Part shown: one piece after another, positions 59,375 to 64,000 of the stretch
How positions within the stretch are numbered: position 1 is the first letter of the stretch
Layout of the letters: every line of letters starts with the position of its first letter
Source of the DNA: an uncultured Alphaproteobacteria bacterium
Lineage (GTDB): Bacteria > Pseudomonadota > Alphaproteobacteria > Rhizobiales > Ancalomicrobiaceae
Assembly: GCA_937892955.1 (NCBI GenBank)
Contig: CALBKH010000044.1
Span: 1 to 64,000 of the forward strand
Direction: 5' to 3'
DNA length: 64,000 nucleotides
Translations under genes and position numbers: made by a program
Notes under the pieces: generated by a model
Told to the model about the DNA's origin: nothing
Database searches by the model: none
The model's input: only the letters and a program-made list of their open reading frames with translations

Positions 59375-60673
59375 TCACTTCCCGATTTCGGCCGAAGCCT
59401 CGAGCACGTCCTCGAAGGTGCGCAGGCCCGTCTTCGGGGCGCAGACCAGCACCGCCATGTTGCCGGGCTTGTGCTCGTTCTTCCACATCTTGGTGTGGGC
59501 CTTCGGAATGTCCTTCCACTCGAAGACTTCCGACATGCACGGCTCGACGCGCCGGTCGAGCACGAACTTGTTGGCCGCCGCCGCCTGCTTGAGGTGGGCG
59601 AAGTGCGAGCCCTGGATGCGCTTCTGGTGCATCCAGACGTAACGGGCGTCGAAGGTGAGGTTGAAGCCGGTCGTACCGGCGCAGAACACCACCATACCGC
59701 CGCGCTTGACCACGAAGGTCGAAGTCGGGAAGGTCGATTCACCGGGGTGTTCGAAGACCATGTCGACGTTCACGCCCTTGCCGGTGACGTCCCAGATCGC
59801 CTTGCCGAACTTGCGAACCTCGCCGAACCACGCGTCGTACTCGGGGCTGCCGACCTTGGGCAGCTGGCCCCAGCACTTGAAGTCCTTGCGGTTGATGACG
59901 CCGCGCGCGCCCAGGCTCATGACGTAGTCGCGCTTGTCCTCGTCGGAGATGACGCCGATGGCGTTGGCGCCGGCCGCCGCGACGAGCTGGATGCCGAACA
60001 CGCCGAGGCCGCCGGAGGCGCCCCAGATCAGCACGTTCTGCGACGGCTTCAGCTGATGCGGCTGATGGCCGAAGAGCATGCGGTAGGCGGTGGCGAGCGT
60101 CAGCATGTAGGAGGCCGATTCCTCCCAGGTCAGATGCTGCGGCCGCGGCAGCAGCTGGCGCGCCTGGACGCGGCAGAACTGCGAGAACGATCCATCGTGC
60201 GTCTCGTAGCCCCAGATGCGCTGCGAGGGCGACAGCATCGGATCGCCGCCGTTGCACTCCTCGTCGTCGCCGTCGTCCTGATTGCAGTGGATGACGACCT
60301 CGTCGCCGACCTTCCAGTGCTTCACCTTCGAGCCGACCGCCCAGACGATGCCCGAGGCGTCGGATCCGGCGATGTGATAGGGCTGCTTGTGGACGTCGAA
60401 GGGCGAGATCGGCTTGCCGAGACCGGCCCAGATGCCGTTGTAGTTGACGCCGGCGGCCATCACCAGGACGAGCACGTCGTGGCTGTCGAGTTCCCAGGTG
60501 GGAACGACCTCGAGCTGCATCGCCTGCTCCGGCGGACCGTGACGATCTCGGCGGATCGCCCAGGCGTACATGTTCTTCGGCACGTGACCGAGCGGCGGGA
60601 TCTCGCCGATCTCGTAGAGGTCCTTCACCGGCCGATTCTCGAGGTTCGGCGCCGCGTTTTCGTTCCCAGCCAT
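59375..60673 (-). CDS. ccrA: Crotonyl-CoA carboxylase/reductase
   Basis: 432-aa medium-chain reductase that reductively carboxylates crotonyl-CoA to ethylmalonyl-CoA with NADPH. Very typical sequence: KDLYEIGEIPPLGHVPKNMYAWAIRRDRHGPP, DVLVLVMAAGVNYNGIWAGLG, HIAGSDASGIVWAVG, ECNGGDPMLSPSQRIWGYETHDGSFSQFCRVQARQLLPRP, NADPH loop IWGASGGLGVFGIQL and FVVKRGGMVVFCAGTTGFN. Defines the ethylmalonyl-CoA pathway for acetyl-CoA assimilation. GGAAGGAAG precedes the ATG. Divergent from ethylmalonyl-CoA mutase, the later step. Confidence 0.97.
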   Translation of the reverse strand: MAGNENAAPNLENRPVKDLYEIGEIPPLGHVPKNMYAWAIRRDRHGPPEQAMQLEVVPTWELDSHDVLVLVMAAGVNYNGIWAGLGKPISPFDVHKQPYHIAGSDASGIVWAVGSKVKHWKVGDEVVIHCNQDDGDDEECNGGDPMLSPSQRIWGYETHDGSFSQFCRVQARQLLPRPQHLTWEESASYMLTLATAYRMLFGHQPHQLKPSQNVLIWGASGGLGVFGIQLVAAAGANAIGVISDEDKRDYVMSLGARGVINRKDFKCWGQLPKVGSPEYDAWFGEVRKFGKAIWDVTGKGVNVDMVFEHPGESTFPTSTFVVKRGGMVVFCAGTTGFNLTFDARYVWMHQKRIQGSHFAHLKQAAAANKFVLDRRVEPCMSEVFEWKDIPKAHTKMWKNEHKPGNMAVLVCAPKTGLRTFEDVLEASAEIGK

Positions 60674-61189
60674 GGTCTTCCTTCCCGCGTTCGTATCGCT
60701 CGGCCGCACCCTCCCCCTCGGGGCCGGTCGGCGGATCGCCGTGTGAGGCGGACCATGGACGTCGACCCCGGGGGTTCGCCGCTTCCGATCTGCGCTCGAC
60801 GCAACTTCTTTCGCAATGCGGAAAAATTGCTCGAAACTTCCCCGCACAGCCGTCTGATCGGCGCACTATCGGACCGCTTTCGGGCGATTTTCCATAATAC
60901 TAAAGGATTGAAATCGCGCTCGGAGCCGCCTGCGACCATACGCCTTGCTGCAGCGCCAAAAGCTACCGCGCCGGCCCCATCGGCGCAAGATCGCCGCCGC
61001 GGCGAACCGAATAGCGCTGAATTCCGCCGGTTTCCGAGATGCCCAATACGGAAGGCATCGGCCCTGAACGTGTATTTGGCGCAGATTCGTGCGTGGCCGA
61101 ATGTCGCAGTCCGACGATCGTGGATGGTGACGTCGCTGTTGCGGCGCGATATCTAATCGATCCGAAGATCTTCATCCGGACACGCGATC
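60674..61189. promoter_or_regulatory. Divergent control region between ccrA and the mutase gene
   Basis: 516 bp without a gene. It contains an AT-richer core near 60880-60915 and a 10-bp palindrome GAAGATCTTC at 61164-61173, 16 bp before the mutase ATG. I see no cobalamin riboswitch. Likely holds both promoters and binding sites for a pathway regulator. Confidence 0.5.
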
Positions 61190-63163
61190 ATGCCCCTCTC
61201 GACGCCCGACAAGCCCTGGCTCTTCCGCACCTATGCCGGCCATTCCACGGCCGCCGCGTCGAACCGCCTCTACCGCACCAATCTCGCCAAGGGTCAGACC
61301 GGCCTGTCGGTCGCCTTCGACCTGCCGACCCAGACCGGCTACGACCCCGATCACGCGCTGTCGCGCGGCGAGGTCGGCAAGGTCGGCGTTCCCGTCTCCC
61401 ACCTCGGCGACATGCGCGCCCTCTTCGACGGCATTCCGCTGGAGAAGATGAACACCTCGATGACCATCAACGCCACCGCGCCGTGGCTGTTGTCGCTCTA
61501 TGTCGCCGCCGCCGACGAGCAGGGGGCGAACCGCAAGCTCCTCCAGGGCACCACCCAGAACGACCTCATCAAGGAGTACCTGTCGCGCGGAACCTACGTC
61601 TTCGCGCCGACGCCCTCGATGCGGCTCACCACCGACGTCATCGCCTGGACCTACACGGAGATGCCGAAGTGGAACCCGATGAACGTCTGCTCCTACCATC
61701 TGCAGGAAGCGGGCGCGACGCCGGTCCAGGAACTCGCCTTCGCGCTCGCGACCGCCGTCGCCGTGCTCGACAACGTGAAGAAGACCGGCGTGGTGCCGCA
61801 GGCCGAGTTCGGCGACGCGGTCGGCCGCATCTCCTTCTTCGTCAACGCCGGCATGCGCTTCGTCACCGAGATCTGCAAGATGCGCGCCTTCGGCCGCCTC
61901 TGGGACGAGATCACCCGTGACCGCTACGGCGTGACCGAAGAGAAGAACCGCCGCTTCCGCTACGGCGTCCAGGTCAATTCGCTGGGCCTCACCGAGCAGC
62001 AGCCGGAGAACAACGTCTACCGTATCCTGCTCGAGGCGCTCGCCGTGACCCTGTCGCGCGATGCTCGCGCTCGCGCCGTGCAGCTGCCCGCCTGGAACGA
62101 GGCCCTCGGCCTGCCGCGTCCGTGGGATCAGCAGTGGTCGCTGCGCATGCAGCAGATCCTCGCCTACGAGACCGACCTCCTGGAATTCGCCGACATCTTC
62201 GACGGGTCCGCCGAGATCGAGGCCAAGGTCTCCGAACTCGTCGCCCAGGCGAAGGAGGAGCTCGCCGCCATCGAAGCGATGGGCGGTGCCGTCGCCGCGG
62301 TCGAGTCCAGCTACATGAAGCAGAAGCTGGTGGAGTCCAACACCCGCCGTCTGGAGGCGATCGAGGCCGGCAAGCAGACCGTCGTCGGCGTCAACCGCTT
62401 CCAGGAGACCGAACCCTCGCCGCTGACCACCGGCGAAGGCTCGATCCTCACCGTCCCGCCCGAGGTCGAAGAGGAGGCGATCGAGCGCCTGAAGGCCTGG
62501 CGCGCCGCGCGTGACGCGAAGGCGGTCGACAAGGCGCTCGCCGACCTGCGCTCCGCCGCCGCCGAAGGCCGCAACGTCATGGAGCCGTCGATCGCCGCGG
62601 CCCGCGCCGGCGTCACCACCGGCGAATGGGGCGCGACGCTTCGCGACGTCTTCGGCGAATACCGCGCGCCCACCGGCGTCGGCCGCGCCGCGCGTGACAC
62701 CGGCGGCGATCTCGCCGCGGTGCGTACCTCCGTCGACGAGGTGTCGAAGGCGCTCGGCCGCCGGCTGAAGTTCCTGGTCGGCAAGCCGGGCCTCGACGGC
62801 CACTCCAACGGCGCCGAACAGATCGCGGTGCGCGCCCGCGACTGCGGCATGGAAGTGGTCTACGAGGGCATCCGCCTGACCCCGGCACAGATCGTCAACG
62901 CCGCGCTCGAAGAAGGCGTCCACGCCGTCGGCCTGTCGATCCTCTCCGGCTCGCATCTGGCGCTGGTCGGCGACGTCGTGGCGCGCATGAAGGCGTCCGG
63001 CCTCGGCGAGGTCCCGGTCGTCGTCGGCGGCATCATTCCGCCGGAAGACGCGGAAGCTCTCCGGGAGATGGGGGTCGCGGCGGTCTACACGCCCAAGGAC
63101 TTCCAGATCACCGACATCATGGCCGACGTCGTCCGCATCGTCGCCGATCGCGCCGCCGCCTGA
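61190..63163 (+). CDS. meaA: Ethylmalonyl-CoA mutase (B12-dependent)
   Basis: 657-aa coenzyme-B12 acyl-CoA mutase converting ethylmalonyl-CoA to methylsuccinyl-CoA. N-terminal barrel: PWLFRTYAGHSTAAASNRLYRTNLAKGQTGLSVAFDLPTQTGYD, NTSMTINATAPWLLSLYV and NPMNVCSYHLQEAGATPVQELAF. C-terminal B12 domain with the DxHxxG motif in GKPGLDGHSNGAEQI and VVVGGIIPPEDAEALREMGVAAVYTPKDF. Single-chain with both domains, as in MeaA/Ecm. ATG at 61190. Confidence 0.96.
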   Translation: MPLSTPDKPWLFRTYAGHSTAAASNRLYRTNLAKGQTGLSVAFDLPTQTGYDPDHALSRGEVGKVGVPVSHLGDMRALFDGIPLEKMNTSMTINATAPWLLSLYVAAADEQGANRKLLQGTTQNDLIKEYLSRGTYVFAPTPSMRLTTDVIAWTYTEMPKWNPMNVCSYHLQEAGATPVQELAFALATAVAVLDNVKKTGVVPQAEFGDAVGRISFFVNAGMRFVTEICKMRAFGRLWDEITRDRYGVTEEKNRRFRYGVQVNSLGLTEQQPENNVYRILLEALAVTLSRDARARAVQLPAWNEALGLPRPWDQQWSLRMQQILAYETDLLEFADIFDGSAEIEAKVSELVAQAKEELAAIEAMGGAVAAVESSYMKQKLVESNTRRLEAIEAGKQTVVGVNRFQETEPSPLTTGEGSILTVPPEVEEEAIERLKAWRAARDAKAVDKALADLRSAAAEGRNVMEPSIAAARAGVTTGEWGATLRDVFGEYRAPTGVGRAARDTGGDLAAVRTSVDEVSKALGRRLKFLVGKPGLDGHSNGAEQIAVRARDCGMEVVYEGIRLTPAQIVNAALEEGVHAVGLSILSGSHLALVGDVVARMKASGLGEVPVVVGGIIPPEDAEALREMGVAAVYTPKDFQITDIMADVVRIVADRAAA

Positions 63164-63175
63164 GCCCACATCGGC

Positions 63176-63202
63176 AGAGCCGCCGCGCGACGCGGCGGCT
63201 CT
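63176..63202. terminator. Hairpin after the mutase gene
   Basis: Perfect 12-bp stem (AGAGCCGCCGCG at 63176-63187 and its complement at 63191-63202), 3-nt loop, 13 bp past the stop. No T run; shared by the converging MerR gene. Confidence 0.6.
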
Positions 63203-63308
63203 CGCTCGCACGAGCATCGAACGGTTCGGGCGAAGCGTTCTCCGTCCGGACGACGACCGGTTCGGCCGATCGGGTCCGGCATAGCGTCGCGATCCGCCGA
63301 AACCCGTG

Positions 63309-63752
63309 TCAGGCATCCGAGAGGCTGTTGCGAGCCTCGGTGATTCGCGCGTTGATGCGCTCGAGTTCACCGATCCGCACCCGGTTGTCCTCGGCGAGGT
63401 CGGCGAGAATGCCTTCCAGGCGATCCATCACCTCGCGCTCGCCGGCGCGTGCGTCGCCGTCGACAATCGCCATCAGCGACTTGATCGCCGTCAGCGACAC
63501 CTCGAGTTCGCGCAGCGTCACCATCACCTCGAGGCGCTCGAGATCGTCGTTCGAATAGAGCCGGCGCAGCCCCTCCCGGCTCGGCGCCAGTAGCCCCGAC
63601 TGCTCGTAGAAGCGCAAAGTTCGCAGCGACACGCGCAGATGGGTCGACAGCTGTCCGATCGTATAGGTTTCAGCCGCCTCGATCGGTTCGAAATCCATGA
63701 CGGATCGCAGTCGTACGACCAGTTCCGCGATGAGCTTGCTCGATCTGGCCAT
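63309..63752 (-). CDS. MerR-family transcriptional regulator
   Basis: 147-aa protein with MerR HTH and wing: ETYTIGQLSTHLRVSLRTLRFYEQSGLLAPSREGLRRLYSNDDLERLEVMVTLRELEVSLTAIK, then a dimerising coiled coil (MDRLEGILADLAEDNRVRIGELERINARI). No Cys pattern of metal sensors, so not a typical metal regulator. ATG at 63752 has GAGG upstream; 63698 is an alternative. It converges with the mutase gene. Confidence 0.9.
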   Translation of the reverse strand: MARSSKLIAELVVRLRSVMDFEPIEAAETYTIGQLSTHLRVSLRTLRFYEQSGLLAPSREGLRRLYSNDDLERLEVMVTLRELEVSLTAIKSLMAIVDGDARAGEREVMDRLEGILADLAEDNRVRIGELERINARITEARNSLSDA

Positions 63753-63869
63753 CGGCGCCTCGTTCGCTCCCCCGGGCGGTTCGTCGAAGCCCGTCGGCCA
63801 CCACCGTTCACGCCTCGCGGCGCTTTCTGCGACGGCAACCGATCGTGCCCAGCGTGATGGTATTTTGCC

Positions 63870-64000
63870 TCAAAACGTTTTGGAGGCAATGGGTGACCCA
63901 CGGTCAAATTTGGGGGAATTCGGCGTCGATCCTCCGTCGAAAGTCGTAGTTTCGGCCTCCATTGCCGCCTTCTGCGCCAGATCGGCAGTCAGCGCGGCGT
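63870..64000 (-). CDS. Possible C-terminus of a gene running off the window
   Basis: 43 codons open to the window edge end with TGA at 63870-63872 (ALTADLAQKAAMEAETTTFD...). Composition looks coding, but too short to identify. If real, it precedes the MerR gene on the same strand by 117 bp. Confidence 0.3.
   Translation of the reverse strand, partial: AALTADLAQKAAMEAETTTFDGGSTPNSPKFDRGSPIASKTF

Noticed and set aside
60674..61189. Cobalamin riboswitch before the B12-dependent mutase
   Set aside because: I could not find the conserved B12-box pattern; the leader lacks the expected structure by eye.

Overview
The window is very GC-rich chromosomal DNA with the gene content of an alphaproteobacterium, most likely Hyphomicrobiales. 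Crotonyl-CoA carboxylase/reductase faces ethylmalonyl-CoA mutase (ethylmalonyl-CoA pathway). GluQ, an ECF sigma/anti-sigma pair, an IalB-like protein and a DUF3772-type MscS channel fit the same group. No genus can be named from sequence alone. Three tRNA genes are present: Arg-CCT, Leu-CAA and Val-CAC.

Layout. 1-6.9 kb: envelope proteases (M48 lipoprotein, trypsin-like), a secreted nuclease-fold protein, two Rrf2 regulators, and a LysR gene divergent from an alpha/beta hydrolase. 6.97-24.06 kb: accessory DNA. It starts with an IS3-family element that beheads an FtsH-like AAA+ protease gene, followed by a large serine recombinase. Next comes a ~12.3 kb integrative element whose tyrosine integrase abuts the 3' end of tRNA-Leu. 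Its leftward genes (integrase, small protein, AlpA-type HTH, two unknowns, PrimPol-helicase, TerS-like, TerL) mostly overlap by 4-8 bases. It has replication and packaging genes but no capsid, portal or tail genes, so it resembles a phage satellite or stripped prophage. Its left end is littered with insertion remnants (a frameshifted IS1595-type fragment and a 159-bp MITE-like element).

24.06-34.3 kb: YqaA, DsbB, HNH nuclease, AlkA glycosylase, GluQ, a receiver protein, an L,D-transpeptidase, a polysaccharide flippase plus GNAT pair, and an acyl-CoA synthetase. 34.4-38.6 kb: an ECF sigma/anti-sigma/S8 protease operon and two tandem small secreted proteins. The sigma gene and both small genes share an identical promoter-like motif (TTGAACC, 16 nt, CGACAGACGG), so they probably form one regulon. 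38.9-43.8 kb: an FAD oxidase of the alkyl-DHAP synthase type, a GlpD-type dehydrogenase and a FGGY kinase.

44.2-51.3 kb: a trehalose locus. A small membrane protein, OtsB, a GH15 enzyme and a membrane-anchored OtsA are translationally coupled; upstream lie an OtsB-like protein lacking catalytic residues and an IalB-family protein. 51.6-54.4 kb: a histidine kinase and an NtrC-like regulator with a degenerate AAA+ core. 54.5-64 kb: tRNA-Val, a CAP-domain lipoprotein, a large MscS channel, a BrkB-type membrane protein, ccrA, ethylmalonyl-CoA mutase, a MerR regulator and possibly the tail of one more gene.
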